The notes beneath the pieces are model-generated. The model was not told the origin of the DNA, searched no databases, and saw only the letters and a list, made by a program, of their open reading frames with translations. This document shows positions 8,169 through 17,031 of a stretch of 64,000 nt of DNA, piece after piece; the stretch's first letter is position 1, and every line of letters begins with the position of its first letter. Source of the stretch: Acidobacteria bacterium UBA2994 (GTDB lineage Bacteria > Acidobacteriota > Vicinamibacteria > Vicinamibacterales > UBA8438); the NCBI GenBank assembly GCA_002346545.1, contig DEAA01000078.1:8012-72011 (forward strand), read 5' to 3'. A program made the position numbers and the translations under genes.

Positions 8169-8816
8169 TCACTCGGTACGGAGGGGGTTGATCGCCGGGT
8201 GACCGGCGATCAACCCCAGCGCCTTCCGCAGTAGGCTTCGCCCTGGCTCCATGCGAGGCCACGGGCTGGCCCCAGACGGGTGCGGCAGCGGTATCAGATC
8301 CGCCTCGCGGTCCTTCACCGTCACCCGAAAAGACCGCCCGACCGCGTCACCGAGCCCGGTGTACGGAATGAACTGTCCGATCGCGAGCTTGCCGACGGGA
8401 ATGATGAGGTCCGGTCGAAGGATCTCGAACTCCGCCTCAAGCCAGCTGGCACAGGTCGTCACCTCCTGGGATGTTGGCACCCGATCCCCGCCGCGTGGCT
8501 TCTTACCAGGAAAACACCGGCAAACGGCGGCCATGTAGATGCTGGTGCGGAACTGTGCCTCGCTCAGCCCACACGCCTCGTCGAACCAGCTGAACAGGGT
8601 CCGACCGGCCGTCCAGGCGAAGGGACGGCCCAGCACCGGCTCCCGGTCGCCGGGCGCCTGGCCGACCAGCAGGACCTTGCTGACCACCGGCCCGCCACTC
8701 ACCGCCGGACGGTGCATATTCGAACAGGCCTCGCACGACCGAAGCGCCTCGACATGTGCCGTCAGCCTGCGGGCGATAGCACCCGCGTCCTGGCGATCTG
8801 ACGAGGGCGGCGTCAC
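8169..8816 (-). CDS. Uracil-DNA glycosylase family protein (family 4-like, Fe-S)
   Basis: A 215-residue member of the uracil-DNA glycosylase superfamily, which removes uracil from DNA at the start of base-excision repair. The first motif is LLVGQAPGDREPVLGRPFAW and the second PLPHPSG. Cysteines in CEAC, then in VCRCFPGKK and TTCASWL, have the spacing of the [4Fe-4S]-binding family 4/5 enzymes. The ATG overlaps the upstream sugar-dehydrogenase stop by 4 bases (ATGA), so it is the last gene of the four-gene minus-strand unit. Its final codons form a 15-bp perfect hairpin that can terminate both converging genes. A DNA repair enzyme at the end of an otherwise metabolic operon probably reflects position, not function. 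Confidence 0.88.
   Translation of the reverse strand: MTPPSSDRQDAGAIARRLTAHVEALRSCEACSNMHRPAVSGGPVVSKVLLVGQAPGDREPVLGRPFAWTAGRTLFSWFDEACGLSEAQFRTSIYMAAVCRCFPGKKPRGGDRVPTSQEVTTCASWLEAEFEILRPDLIIPVGKLAIGQFIPYTGLGDAVGRSFRVTVKDREADLIPLPHPSGASPWPRMEPGRSLLRKALGLIAGHPAINPLRTE
8184..8217. terminator. Bidirectional hairpin inside the glycosylase 3' end
   Basis: A perfect 15-bp stem (8184-8198 with 8203-8217) closes a GTGA loop. It lies inside the last 16 codons of the minus-strand gene and begins 16 bases after the stop of the plus-strand NIPSNAP gene. There is no T-run on either side, so it is a stable hairpin rather than a classical intrinsic terminator. Confidence 0.55.
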
Positions 8817-10030
8817 TCGTCCTGTGCTGGTTCGACGCGGAGGAGCGCGCCGTTGTCGGCGTCAGTGAGCAGGTAGAGCAGGCCGTCGGGACCCTGCCGG
8901 ACGTCACGGATACGCTGCCGCAGGTCGGCGAAGAGCGACTCCCGGATCGCTTCCTGCCCCTGATCGTTGAAGACGATCCGTTGCAGGTGACCGGTGTTGC
9001 GGACGCCGCCGATGCGAAGCGACCCGACGAACAGGTTACCCCGCCAGGCCGGGAACCGGTCACCGTCGTAGAAAACCATGCCCGACGGGGCAATCGCAGG
9101 CAACCAAACGATCTCGGCGCCCCGCATCCCCTCCTGCCAGGTCCGCTCGGCCACCCGTCCCCCGGAATAATCCCGGCTGTACGAGACCACCGGCCAACCG
9201 TAGTTGGCGCCTGGCAGGATCAGATTGACCTCGTCGCCCCCGAGCGGACCGTTCTCATGAGCCCACACGCCACCCGTCTCCGGATGAATGGTCAACCCGA
9301 GCTGGTTGCGGTGCCCAAGCGAGTAGACCTCCGGCCGGCGGCCGTCCAGCCCAACAAACGGGTTGTCTGGCGGCACGCCCCCGTCGTCGGTTAGCCGCAG
9401 GAGCTTTCCCACCGTGTCCGCCGGATCCTGGGCGCGCGCGCCGATATTTGTGGCGCCGTATCTGAACGCCCCACCCACCGTGACGTAGAGGAACCCCTCG
9501 TCGTCGAATACTAGTCGCGAGGCCGCCGTCCCATCAGCGCGCAGGAGGTCAGACAGAAAGATGTCTTCCACTTCCTTGAGCGCCGTGCCCTCCAGTCGGC
9601 CTCGGGCCACCGCCACCCGGACTCCGTCTTCGCCTGGCTTCGAGTAGGTCAGGTAGACCAATTGGTTGTTGCCGAAATCCGGATGCAGTGCCACGTCCAT
9701 CAGGCCGGCCAAGCCACGCGCGTGCACCCTGGGCACGCCGGTGATCGGCGCCGGTCCGGCCGACCCCTCGCGAACAAGCTGGAGCGCGCCGCCCCGCTCG
9801 GTGACGAGCAGGTGGCCATCGGGCAGGAAAGCTAGGCCCCACGGATGCTCCAGTCCATCGGTCACCACGACGACACGCACTTGCAGTTGTGCGGCCGTCT
9901 CGAAAACGACCGGCTCGGTCGGCAGCGCTCGCGGCAGGAGCGCGGCCGGCTGGGCCGAGGCGAGGACAGCGCCAGCGAACGACAGTCCGGCGGCAAGCGC
10001 GGCAAAACGGAGGGGCCTTCTCATGGTCAT
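8813..10030 (-). CDS. Exported PQQ-dependent sugar dehydrogenase-like protein
   Basis: A 405-residue protein with an N-terminal signal peptide and a six-bladed GDH-B/sorbosone-dehydrogenase type propeller. Landmarks are GLEHPWGLAFLPDG near residue 58, GLMDVALHPDF, the YSLGHRNQLGL histidine/arginine loop, HENGPLGGDEVNL, and APSGMVFYDG near the end. Relatives such as soluble aldose dehydrogenase oxidise aldoses with PQQ and Ca2+ in the periplasm. No pqq synthesis genes are in the window. It shares ATGA overlaps with both neighbours, the M28 gene upstream and the glycosylase downstream. Confidence 0.87.
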   Translation of the reverse strand: MTMRRPLRFAALAAGLSFAGAVLASAQPAALLPRALPTEPVVFETAAQLQVRVVVVTDGLEHPWGLAFLPDGHLLVTERGGALQLVREGSAGPAPITGVPRVHARGLAGLMDVALHPDFGNNQLVYLTYSKPGEDGVRVAVARGRLEGTALKEVEDIFLSDLLRADGTAASRLVFDDEGFLYVTVGGAFRYGATNIGARAQDPADTVGKLLRLTDDGGVPPDNPFVGLDGRRPEVYSLGHRNQLGLTIHPETGGVWAHENGPLGGDEVNLILPGANYGWPVVSYSRDYSGGRVAERTWQEGMRGAEIVWLPAIAPSGMVFYDGDRFPAWRGNLFVGSLRIGGVRNTGHLQRIVFNDQGQEAIRESLFADLRQRIRDVRQGPDGLLYLLTDADNGALLRVEPAQDE

Positions 10031-11565
10031 CGGCTCGATCGTGCCGGCGCGGCCTGGAGCTCCTCTAGATTCAGCTCGTTCGCCTGGTCGAGAATCTTAG
10101 CGAACGCCCGCGCGGCCGACTCTAAGCCGGCGGCTGGGACGAGCTCCGGCACATCGCCGTCCGTGTGCTTGTGCTCGGGCGACCGGATGAGCTGGACCGA
10201 CGGCGCCTCCTTGTCGATCGCCATCATCTCTCCGGTGGCGCGACCATCCATCTCCCCGATGACAGTCACTCCAAAGGTTCGGTAGGCATCGAGTGTGATG
10301 TCGAGCAGCCGCTGACTTCCGTGCACCCACCACCGGCGAGGCGAGACCGTATTGGTCAGCCTCAGCTCGTTGTTGAAGGCGACGAACTGGGTCGGCGCGA
10401 TGTGCTCGCAGTTGATCATCAGCGCCGTGTTCTCGAGCAGACCCTGGTCGCGAAGATAGAGGGCACTAGGCGACCCCACGTGGTGACCCGCCGTCCCGAT
10501 GAACACGATGTTCCGGCGCCGCTCAGACATCGGGACGCCAGCGAAGTGATCGGCTAGTCCGATCATCACTGCCATGCCCGACGCATTGTCAAGTGCCGCA
10601 TCGTAGTACCCGTCCATGTGGGCCATCACGTAGATGGTCTCGTCGGTCATGCCCGGCAGCGTCCCAAAGATGCTTGGGCTCGACAACCCCTCACGTGTCT
10701 CCGCCTCGACCCGCGCCGAGATCGTCACGGGTTCGCCGGCAGCCACGAGGTCTCTCAGCTTCCGACCGTCTTCAAATCCCAAGAAGAACCCGGGGGTCGA
10801 GACAATCTGGTTGACGTAGCGAGAGGTCCCATCGTCGTTGCGGACCATCTGAAATGCGTTGGTGCGCTGCCAGATCGCGAAGTTCCCACCGTAGCCCCAG
10901 ACGCCGAGGATGAGCGCGGCCCCGGCCTCCTCGGCCCGGATGGTCGCGCCCTCCCAGGAGGCGGAGTTCCCCATCTGGCCGGGCGCCAGGATGGTCTGGA
11001 TGATCACCGCCTTGCCGGCAATATCGCGCCCGGCAAAATCGGCCGCGGTCCCGAGACCGACCCAGACCGCCTCCACGCCGTCGAGCTCAAGCGTTTGCGA
11101 CCCCATCGCCGGATTGGCCGACATGAATGTCAGCGTGTCGTCGCCGGCCGACGCGGCCAGGTCCCAGTCGACCGGGAACCACTGGGGTCCAAGATCGAAG
11201 TCGACTCGATGGATATCGTGCATGCCAAGCCGCCGGAATTGCGCCTCGGTCCAATCGGCGGCCATTACCTCGTACTGGGTGCCCGAGATCCGTCCCCAGT
11301 AACGGTTCCCGTCGTCACGGCTACGGCGCGAAAAAGCCACCACCTCTTCCAACCAGATCTTCAGCCGCCTGCCCTCGATATCAGCGTAGACCGCGTCTTC
11401 ATCGGAGAGCGCGCGCCGGAGGTGGTCATACGCTTCTTCCCGCACAAACCCGTTGGCATCGACTAACGGCTGAGCGGTGACCCCGCTCGCAGCGGCGGAC
11501 AGCACCAAAGCCACTCCCGTCCACCGTCGCGCACCCGCACACCAGCGTTTCGGCATCTGTGACAT
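10027..11565 (-). CDS. Exported M28-family peptidase-like protein with altered metal site
   Basis: A 512-residue exported protein: signal peptide to about residue 31, a PA-domain-like middle (ADFAGRDIAGKAVIIQT; GAALILGVWG), then an M28 aminopeptidase core. The first zinc ligands are present (AHMDGYYDAALDNASG, His and Asp) and so is a late histidine (EHKHTDGD). The position usually occupied by the catalytic and bridging glutamate pair (EE-G) reads TAGHHVGS, so the general base is missing and a histidine may replace a metal ligand. It could be inactive or catalyse something else. It begins 9 bases after the SDR gene and overlaps the sugar dehydrogenase by ATGA. Confidence 0.8.
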   Translation of the reverse strand: MSQMPKRWCAGARRWTGVALVLSAAASGVTAQPLVDANGFVREEAYDHLRRALSDEDAVYADIEGRRLKIWLEEVVAFSRRSRDDGNRYWGRISGTQYEVMAADWTEAQFRRLGMHDIHRVDFDLGPQWFPVDWDLAASAGDDTLTFMSANPAMGSQTLELDGVEAVWVGLGTAADFAGRDIAGKAVIIQTILAPGQMGNSASWEGATIRAEEAGAALILGVWGYGGNFAIWQRTNAFQMVRNDDGTSRYVNQIVSTPGFFLGFEDGRKLRDLVAAGEPVTISARVEAETREGLSSPSIFGTLPGMTDETIYVMAHMDGYYDAALDNASGMAVMIGLADHFAGVPMSERRRNIVFIGTAGHHVGSPSALYLRDQGLLENTALMINCEHIAPTQFVAFNNELRLTNTVSPRRWWVHGSQRLLDITLDAYRTFGVTVIGEMDGRATGEMMAIDKEAPSVQLIRSPEHKHTDGDVPELVPAAGLESAARAFAKILDQANELNLEELQAAPARSSR

Positions 11566-11574
11566 CGCCGTCCC

Positions 11575-12270
11575 TCAGTCCTCTCTCCAGGGGTTGGTCG
11601 CAAAGACCGCCAGTTCCGGCCAGAACGCTCGTCTGGGCAAGTCCAGCGCCGCCATGATTGTCTGGGCGATATCGTCCGCGTAAAGCTTGTTCGGGTTATT
11701 TCGGCCAGGACGATCGCCCCATCGGGTTTGTACCTCCGACGGGCAGACGCTGACCACCCGGATGTTGTGCGGACGGAGTTCAGCCTGCCAACACTGGGTA
11801 ATGCCTCGCACCGCCCACTTTGTGCCCGCGTAGGCGGTGCCGCCCGGACGCCCCTTCGTCCCAGACGTCGAGGAGATGTTCACGATGTCGCCCTCGCCCT
11901 GCTCAGTCATCAGCGGAACAACCCGGTTAGTCAGGTCGACCATGCCGATCACGTTGCTCGCGAAGAGCCGCCGAACGGCGTCGGTATCAAGCGCGCCGAT
12001 CGAGGCGTCGTACCAGTTGGCGACGTTGTTGATGAGGACGTCCACGCCGCCCAGTTCCCGACGGCAGGTCTCCACCGCGAGCGCGTTCTCCTCATCCACT
12101 GTGATGTCGGCCCTTAGCCCGAAAGCACCCGTGGCTGAGGCCATCGCCTCGACCGTGTCCGCGTGTCGACCGGTAAACACGACCCCGTGTCCCGCGGCGC
12201 ACGTCCGCCGCACCAGAGCTGCACCGATACCCTGGCTGCCTCCCGTGATCAAGAACCGTCGCTGGCCCAC
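11575..12270 (-). CDS. Short-chain dehydrogenase/reductase (SDR)
   Basis: A 231-residue classical SDR with a Rossmann fold. The NAD(P)-binding motif TGGSQGIG is at residues 9-16, the NNVA motif (usually NNAG) follows GGVDVLI, the catalytic serine is in NISSTSG, and the catalytic Tyr/Lys pair is in YAGTK. GRHAD after the second strand resembles an NADP-preferring arginine. The substrate is unknown. Translation starts at GTG (12270), as GTG-GGC-CAG-CGA. It is the first gene of the four-gene minus-strand unit ending in the glycosylase; a TATAAT hexamer lies 29 bases upstream. Confidence 0.9.
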   Translation of the reverse strand: MGQRRFLITGGSQGIGAALVRRTCAAGHGVVFTGRHADTVEAMASATGAFGLRADITVDEENALAVETCRRELGGVDVLINNVANWYDASIGALDTDAVRRLFASNVIGMVDLTNRVVPLMTEQGEGDIVNISSTSGTKGRPGGTAYAGTKWAVRGITQCWQAELRPHNIRVVSVCPSEVQTRWGDRPGRNNPNKLYADDIAQTIMAALDLPRRAFWPELAVFATNPWRED

Positions 12271-12298
12271 GTCGTTGGCTCCCCCGTTGAATCGAGCG

Positions 12299-12304
12299 AT
12301 TATA
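12299..12304 (-). promoter_or_regulatory. Candidate -10 element of the SDR operon
   Basis: The reverse strand reads TATAATCG, 29 bases before the GTG start at 12270. TATAATCG recurs before the genes starting at 41136 and 47971. No consensus -35 is visible. Confidence 0.45.
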
Positions 12305-12406
12305 CCTGCGCCTCAGACGTCCCTCTTGACGAGTCGGCGGGCGGCGGGCAGCATTAGACAGCCGCGCGCATCTACCGTGCGCCCAGCGGCAGAAGGGAGC
12401 TCTCTG

Positions 12407-13171
12407 ATGCCCGCCATCTTCTTCACGCACAACCGCCAGCATCTCTTCCTCGTGGCCTCTCTGCTCGCCACCGTCGGATGCGGTGGAGCGGTTGAGGAGC
12501 CACCCGCGGAGGACCCTACCCAAGTAGCAACGGCCGATCCCGCCCTGGCCCCAGCGACCGAAGTGCCGGACATGATCGCAATGGGCGGAGCCAAGTCGGT
12601 CACGACCTTCTTCATCACCAGCGTGGGGCCCGGGAACGGCGGCGACCTCGGGGGTTTGACGGGAGCCGACGCACACTGCCAGGCACTCGCTGACGCGGAG
12701 TACGCGGGCGACCACACCTGGCGCGCCTATCTCAGCACTCAGGCCACCGACACCGGGCCGGCGGTTAACGCCCGTGACCGCATCGGGACCGGCCCCTGGT
12801 ACAACGCCGAAGGCATGCTGATTGCGGCGGATCTGGAACTACTCCACGGTGATGCGAACAACGTAAACAAGGAACGGGCGACGACCGAACGGTTGGACCC
12901 CGTCAACGGCGTGGGCGACGATCCGAACCGGCACGACATCCTGACCGGATCTCGATCAGACGGCACTGCCTTCCCGCCGGGCGAAGATCGCACCTGCGGC
13001 AACTGGACATCCAGCACGGACGGCAGCGCCATGGTCGGCCACCACGACCGGATCGGTCGTGGCGACGGCGTGAACTCATGGAACTCTGAGCACCCCTCAA
13101 GAGGGTGCAACCAGGAGGATCTGGTCGGTACGGGCGGAGCTGGGCTGTTCTACTGCTTCGCGATTGATTAA
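12407..13171 (+). CDS. Lipoprotein with lectin/endostatin-like domain (paralogue 1)
   Basis: A 254-residue predicted lipoprotein. The signal peptide ends in TVGC (close to a lipobox), followed by an acidic/proline linker to about residue 60. The rest is one globular domain: TTFFITSVGPGNGGDLGG, ADAHCQALA, HTWRAYLST, ARDRIGTGPWYNA, DILTGSRSDG, CGNWTSS, SWNSEHPSRGC and a C-terminal FYCFAID. Such proteins are usually annotated as lectin-like, with a C-type lectin or endostatin fold. Six cysteines suggest disulfides. A second copy at 56563 has a plain signal peptide instead of a lipobox. The start follows an AGAAGGGAG site; a strong hairpin lies downstream. Confidence 0.78.
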   Translation: MPAIFFTHNRQHLFLVASLLATVGCGGAVEEPPAEDPTQVATADPALAPATEVPDMIAMGGAKSVTTFFITSVGPGNGGDLGGLTGADAHCQALADAEYAGDHTWRAYLSTQATDTGPAVNARDRIGTGPWYNAEGMLIAADLELLHGDANNVNKERATTERLDPVNGVGDDPNRHDILTGSRSDGTAFPPGEDRTCGNWTSSTDGSAMVGHHDRIGRGDGVNSWNSEHPSRGCNQEDLVGTGGAGLFYCFAID

Positions 13172-13253
13172 TTCCATAGAGCTTCGCCGCCCGCAGGCCA
13201 GGCCTTACTAGGCTTGCCGCTTGTTCCCCATCCCTTACTGGTTCCGGTACACG

Positions 13254-13287
13254 CGAACGGCTCGGCAATCTATCGCCGAGCCGTTCG
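13254..13287. terminator. Bidirectional terminator between convergent genes
   Basis: A perfect 13-bp stem (13254-13266 with 13275-13287) encloses an 8-base loop, followed on the plus strand by TATTT. It lies between the stop of the lectin-like gene (13171) and the stop of the convergent molybdoenzyme gene (13321). Confidence 0.75.
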
Positions 13288-13320
13288 TATTTCGAGCGCC
13301 TTAACCTGAGGGCCTTCTCA

Positions 13321-14487
13321 CTACGTAAGGATCACCGTCCGGCCCAATTGGGAATTCTGCTCGAGGAAGGTGTGCTTCACCTCTAGTTCCTCGGCGGTGG
13401 GCTGGACGTACCCGTTGGTCTGTGTCGCACGTGACGTCACAGTGTGCTCCCCAGGGCTCGCGCCCATCCAGTCGAAGGTGAAGAACTTCCAGGAATACTT
13501 CTCGCTCATGGACGGGTCCAGCGTCGCGGCCTGCCAAGGTCCGTCATCGACCTTGACCTCGACCGACTGGATCGGCGTGCCGTCATGCATGATCACGCCG
13601 AACACCTTGTGCTGATTCCCGAGCTTGGTCACGCGCGCGATGTAGGACTTCAGTCGCATCTTCGTGATGGCGGTCTCCTTCCACTTCATCTCGCCGTTGA
13701 CCATCTCTCCCTTGAGGGTCCGATACCAGCGCGCCTGATACTTACCGAGATACTGGTCCTCCTGCACGTGGATCTCCGAGAGAAACTTTACGTTCGGGGC
13801 ACCGTACCACCCCGGCACCAGCAGGCGGAGCGGCCGTCCCTGGTGGGCGGTCAGCGGGTCGCCATTGAGGTCGTAGGCCAGGAGCGGCTCATCAGACAAG
13901 GCGATGTCCCGTGGCAAGCTCCGACCGTACTGCTGGTCGACAGTGTAGGTCCGGCCGCGAAACTCGACCTCCTCTTCACCGTGGTCCGCGCCGAAGAAAA
14001 CGATCTCCCGCGCCCGATCCTGCAGCCCGGCCCGCTCCAGCACCGCGCGCAGCGGTACCCCAACCCAGCGCCCGTTGCTCGAGAGACCGTTTAAAGGTCC
14101 TCGGTTACCCGAGCATTCGAAGCCGAATACGAGCTCGCGGTTCGGCATGTCCCGCAGCTCCGCCAGCGACAATTCCAGCGACGTGTCAACAAGGCCCGAC
14201 ACCCGGAGTCGATAGGTCGCGCGATCCATGTCCGGGTGGCCGTAGTGCTGCGTCGTGAACCATTGGTCGGCTGGTGTGATCGCCCCGTCGATATGGCGGA
14301 CATCAATGATGCGGCGGTCAGGCGTCCTCTCCAGCACGATCTCATCAGGCAGGTCGGTGAACTCCATGAGCTCTTCGCCCTGCGCGAGCGCCGGAAACGC
14401 CCACTCGGGGACCCCCACGGCCCCCAGGCCGGCCAGCACGGCTCCGCTCTTGAGTACGTCACGACGAGTGGTCTGCTTCGACATCAT
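13321..14487 (-). CDS. Exported sulfite-oxidase-family molybdoenzyme
   Basis: A 388-residue protein with a twin-arginine-type leader (TTRRDVLKSGAVLAG), consistent with Tat export of a folded cofactor protein. The sulfite-oxidase molybdopterin domain follows, with FECSGNRG carrying the Mo-ligating cysteine (about residue 125), and RPLRLLVPGWYGAPNVKFL. The C-terminal Mo-cofactor dimerisation domain runs from about residue 250 (VFGVIMHDGTPIQSVEVKVDDGPW). The family includes SoxC and other sulfite dehydrogenases that pass electrons to c-type cytochromes, but the substrate here is not certain. An AAGGA site precedes an ATGATG start. A GATAAT hexamer lies 53 bases upstream. Confidence 0.87.
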   Translation of the reverse strand: MMSKQTTRRDVLKSGAVLAGLGAVGVPEWAFPALAQGEELMEFTDLPDEIVLERTPDRRIIDVRHIDGAITPADQWFTTQHYGHPDMDRATYRLRVSGLVDTSLELSLAELRDMPNRELVFGFECSGNRGPLNGLSSNGRWVGVPLRAVLERAGLQDRAREIVFFGADHGEEEVEFRGRTYTVDQQYGRSLPRDIALSDEPLLAYDLNGDPLTAHQGRPLRLLVPGWYGAPNVKFLSEIHVQEDQYLGKYQARWYRTLKGEMVNGEMKWKETAITKMRLKSYIARVTKLGNQHKVFGVIMHDGTPIQSVEVKVDDGPWQAATLDPSMSEKYSWKFFTFDWMGASPGEHTVTSRATQTNGYVQPTAEELEVKHTFLEQNSQLGRTVILT

Positions 14488-14539
14488 CAGGTCCTTCCTC
14501 GCACCGGGTCCAGATCAGGCCCCGGTATCCAACGGGCGT

Positions 14540-14545
14540 ATTATC
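14540..14545 (-). promoter_or_regulatory. Candidate -10 element of the molybdoenzyme gene
   Basis: The reverse strand reads GATAAT, 53 bases before the ATG at 14487, in the 121-base spacer after the HupE/UreJ gene. Confidence 0.3.
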
Positions 14546-14608
14546 GCGGTTCGTCCCCGCTCGGTCACCACTTTTTCGGCCCCTCGGGCCGACCGCTCAC
14601 GGCGCTCG

Positions 14609-15685
14609 TCAAGCGAGCCCACCCGAAAAGAACACTCGCTGAACGAACCAGAACGCACCGGCCACCATTACGGCCACCGACCCGGCCACCGCAATCCACC
14701 GACCGGCAAGCTCGCTACGATGCCGTATCGCAATCAAGGCCGACGCCACGACCACGGCGACGGCCACCTGCCCTATCTCCACGCCCAGGTTGAACGAGAA
14801 GAGCGACCATCCGAGCGCACCGCTCGGCAACCCCATCTCGCGAAGCACGGAAGCGAACCCGAATCCATGGATCAGCCCAAACACGAGTGCGATCCAGACG
14901 CGCATGTCCCGACCGTCCCGCACCAGCAGATTGTCGGCGCCGACGTAAACAATGCTGAGCGCGATGATCGGCTCGACAACGCTGCCGGGTGGGCTGACCA
15001 CGCCAAGTACGGCGAGCGCCAGGGTGATGCTGTGCGCGATGGTGAAAGCGGTTATCACCAACAGCAGGCGCCGGATCGCGCCGCCCAGCAGCAGGAGCCC
15101 GATCAGGAACAGGAGATGGTCCGGCCCGATGAGGATGTGGTGCACCCCTTCGGGCACAAACTTCTGGATGACCGCCATGGTGCCCTGGCGGCTGCCGACG
15201 AAATACTCGAACGACCGGTCGCTTCCGCCGAGAATCGCCTGCGACCGCAACTCACCCGCGTCATAGAAGTTGACGAAGGTCTGATGCTGAAGGTCATATG
15301 GGAACATATCGGCGGCGACGTCGATGACGCCTGGCAGATCGGAAAGTTCCTGGCGCGCCGTCAGCCGTACCGACTGTCGATCCGGCACCGGCTCCGGCTC
15401 GCTCCAAGCCTCCACATCTACCCGCTGGCCGTCGACCAGAATGGCGAGTCGCTCCCGGACCAACGCCCCCAGCCGCGGCCCACGACCTCCCAGTCCTCCT
15501 GGCTCAACCACCCGATTCGGCGGCTGGATTCCTAGCTCGTAGGCGACGTCAAAGGCATGGACCACCACCTCGAACGTCACGACGCTGCCCTCGATCCGGA
15601 CATCCACAAAACTGAACGGAGCCGGGTGCGCTTGGACCGGTGCCACGGACACGGTCAGGGCCAGCAGCGTGATCAACCACCTCAT
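14609..15685 (-). CDS. HupE/UreJ-family membrane protein with extracytoplasmic N-terminal domain
   Basis: A 358-residue protein. A signal peptide ends near VQAHP. A ~150-residue periplasmic beta-type domain follows, then six or seven helices from about residue 165. The HupE/UreJ_2 signatures are GVHHILIGPDHLLFL, FTIAHSITLALA, LIHGFGFASVL and FNLGVEIGQ. The intramembrane histidines (HHILIGPDH, AHS, HGFGF) resemble metal-binding residues of Ni/Co permease-type HupE proteins, so metal transport is plausible but unproven. It lies upstream of the molybdoenzyme on the same strand. Confidence 0.85.
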   Translation of the reverse strand: MRWLITLLALTVSVAPVQAHPAPFSFVDVRIEGSVVTFEVVVHAFDVAYELGIQPPNRVVEPGGLGGRGPRLGALVRERLAILVDGQRVDVEAWSEPEPVPDRQSVRLTARQELSDLPGVIDVAADMFPYDLQHQTFVNFYDAGELRSQAILGGSDRSFEYFVGSRQGTMAVIQKFVPEGVHHILIGPDHLLFLIGLLLLGGAIRRLLLVITAFTIAHSITLALAVLGVVSPPGSVVEPIIALSIVYVGADNLLVRDGRDMRVWIALVFGLIHGFGFASVLREMGLPSGALGWSLFSFNLGVEIGQVAVAVVVASALIAIRHRSELAGRWIAVAGSVAVMVAGAFWFVQRVFFSGGLA

Positions 15686-15713
15686 TGCGGATAATGGTAA
15701 CGCACCGACAGCC

Positions 15714-15719
15714 TATACT
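15714..15719 (+). promoter_or_regulatory. Candidate -10 element of the epoxide-hydrolase-like gene
   Basis: TATACT lies 37 bases before the ATG at 15757; a GAGGAG ribosome-binding site follows it. No clear -35. Confidence 0.4.
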
Positions 15720-15756
15720 CAGGTCTACCCCACGACCGCCCGAGGAGAACGCTCAA

Positions 15757-17016
15757 ATGTCGCCCACACTACCTCGTCGTCAAATGCTCCAGACCCTAAC
15801 CGCCGCGCCACTGGCACTGACGGCTGCCATGACCAGGGTCCGACCGAGCCTTGCTGGGAGCCAATCGTCAGCTGCCGACATCGGGCCTCTGGATCAGGAC
15901 GTATTGCCCCCCGGCATCCGCTCGCGGTTCGTCGACGGCATCAACGGCCTGCGGGTACACATCCTTGAGGCCGGATACGAACGGCGCGGTGGCCCCGGCT
16001 TGTTTCTCCTCCATGGATTTCCCGAGTTGGCCTACAGTTGGCGCCACATCATGGTCCCGCTGTCCGAGGCCGGCTATCACGTCATTGCTCCCGACATGCG
16101 CGGCTACGGCCGGACCACCGGCTGGAACGACGACTATGACACTGAGCTGTCCCCCTGGAGACGTCTGAATCTCGTGCGCGACGTTCTGGGTCTGGTCAAC
16201 GCCTTCGGCTATCGGTCCGTACAAGTGGTTGGTCACGACTTCGGTTCACCCATGGCCGCCTGGTGCGCGGTGACGCGCCCGGACGTCTTCACCGCCGTCG
16301 CGCTGATGAGCGCCCCGTTCGGGGGAACAGCGACGCTCCCGTTCGACACAGCCAATAACCCGGCACCCGCGCGTGAACCAGGACCAGACCTACATGCGGA
16401 GTTGGCGCGACTCCCGCGCCCGCGCAAGCACTACCAGCGCTACTACACCACCAGACCTGCGAACGAGAACATGTGGCACGCCGAACAAGGACTGCACGCT
16501 TTCCTGCGTGCCTACTACCACCACAAGAGCGCCGACTGGGAAGAGAACCAGCCGTACCGGCTGGCCGGACAGACCGCGTCAGAGATGGCCAAAATGCCAA
16601 CCTACTACATCATGGACCTTGGAGACGGTATGGCCGAGACAGTCGCCAAACACATGCCCACCGAGGCGGAGATCACCACGAACACCTGGCTACCAGACAA
16701 CGAGTTGGCCGTCTATACCCAGGAGTACGGCCGGACCGGCTTCCAGGGCGGCTTAAACCACTACCGATCAGGCGGACTTGGTGCAGCGGAGATGCAACTC
16801 TTCGCCGGGCGGACCATCGATCAGCCGTCGCTCTTCATCTCCGGAGCCTCGGACTGGGGCAGCTACCAGAGTCCGGGCGTCCTCGAGCGGATGCAAGAGC
16901 AAGCCTGTACCAACATGCGGGCCGTGCATATGGTCGACGGCGCCGGACACTGGGTCCAGCAGGAGCAACCGCAGGAAACCGCCAGCCTTCTGATCGAATT
17001 CTTGCAGAACGCCTGA
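15757..17016 (+). CDS. Exported alpha/beta hydrolase, epoxide-hydrolase-like
   Basis: A 419-residue alpha/beta-hydrolase with an N-terminal leader containing PRRQML and a hydrophobic stretch, possibly Tat-dependent. The core shows the epoxide-hydrolase pattern: the HGFPE oxyanion loop at about 86-90, an aspartate nucleophile in GHDFGSP (about residue 161), and the catalytic histidine in GAGHWVQQEQP. An aspartate rather than serine nucleophile fits epoxide or haloalkane hydrolases. A large cap domain with several tyrosines (YYTTRPANENMWHAEQ) separates them. I chose the ATG after GAGGAGAACGCTCAA. The convergent gene ends 15 bases after this stop. Confidence 0.82.
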   Translation: MSPTLPRRQMLQTLTAAPLALTAAMTRVRPSLAGSQSSAADIGPLDQDVLPPGIRSRFVDGINGLRVHILEAGYERRGGPGLFLLHGFPELAYSWRHIMVPLSEAGYHVIAPDMRGYGRTTGWNDDYDTELSPWRRLNLVRDVLGLVNAFGYRSVQVVGHDFGSPMAAWCAVTRPDVFTAVALMSAPFGGTATLPFDTANNPAPAREPGPDLHAELARLPRPRKHYQRYYTTRPANENMWHAEQGLHAFLRAYYHHKSADWEENQPYRLAGQTASEMAKMPTYYIMDLGDGMAETVAKHMPTEAEITTNTWLPDNELAVYTQEYGRTGFQGGLNHYRSGGLGAAEMQLFAGRTIDQPSLFISGASDWGSYQSPGVLERMQEQACTNMRAVHMVDGAGHWVQQEQPQETASLLIEFLQNA

Positions 17017-17031
17017 CCTCGGCTATGCCGC

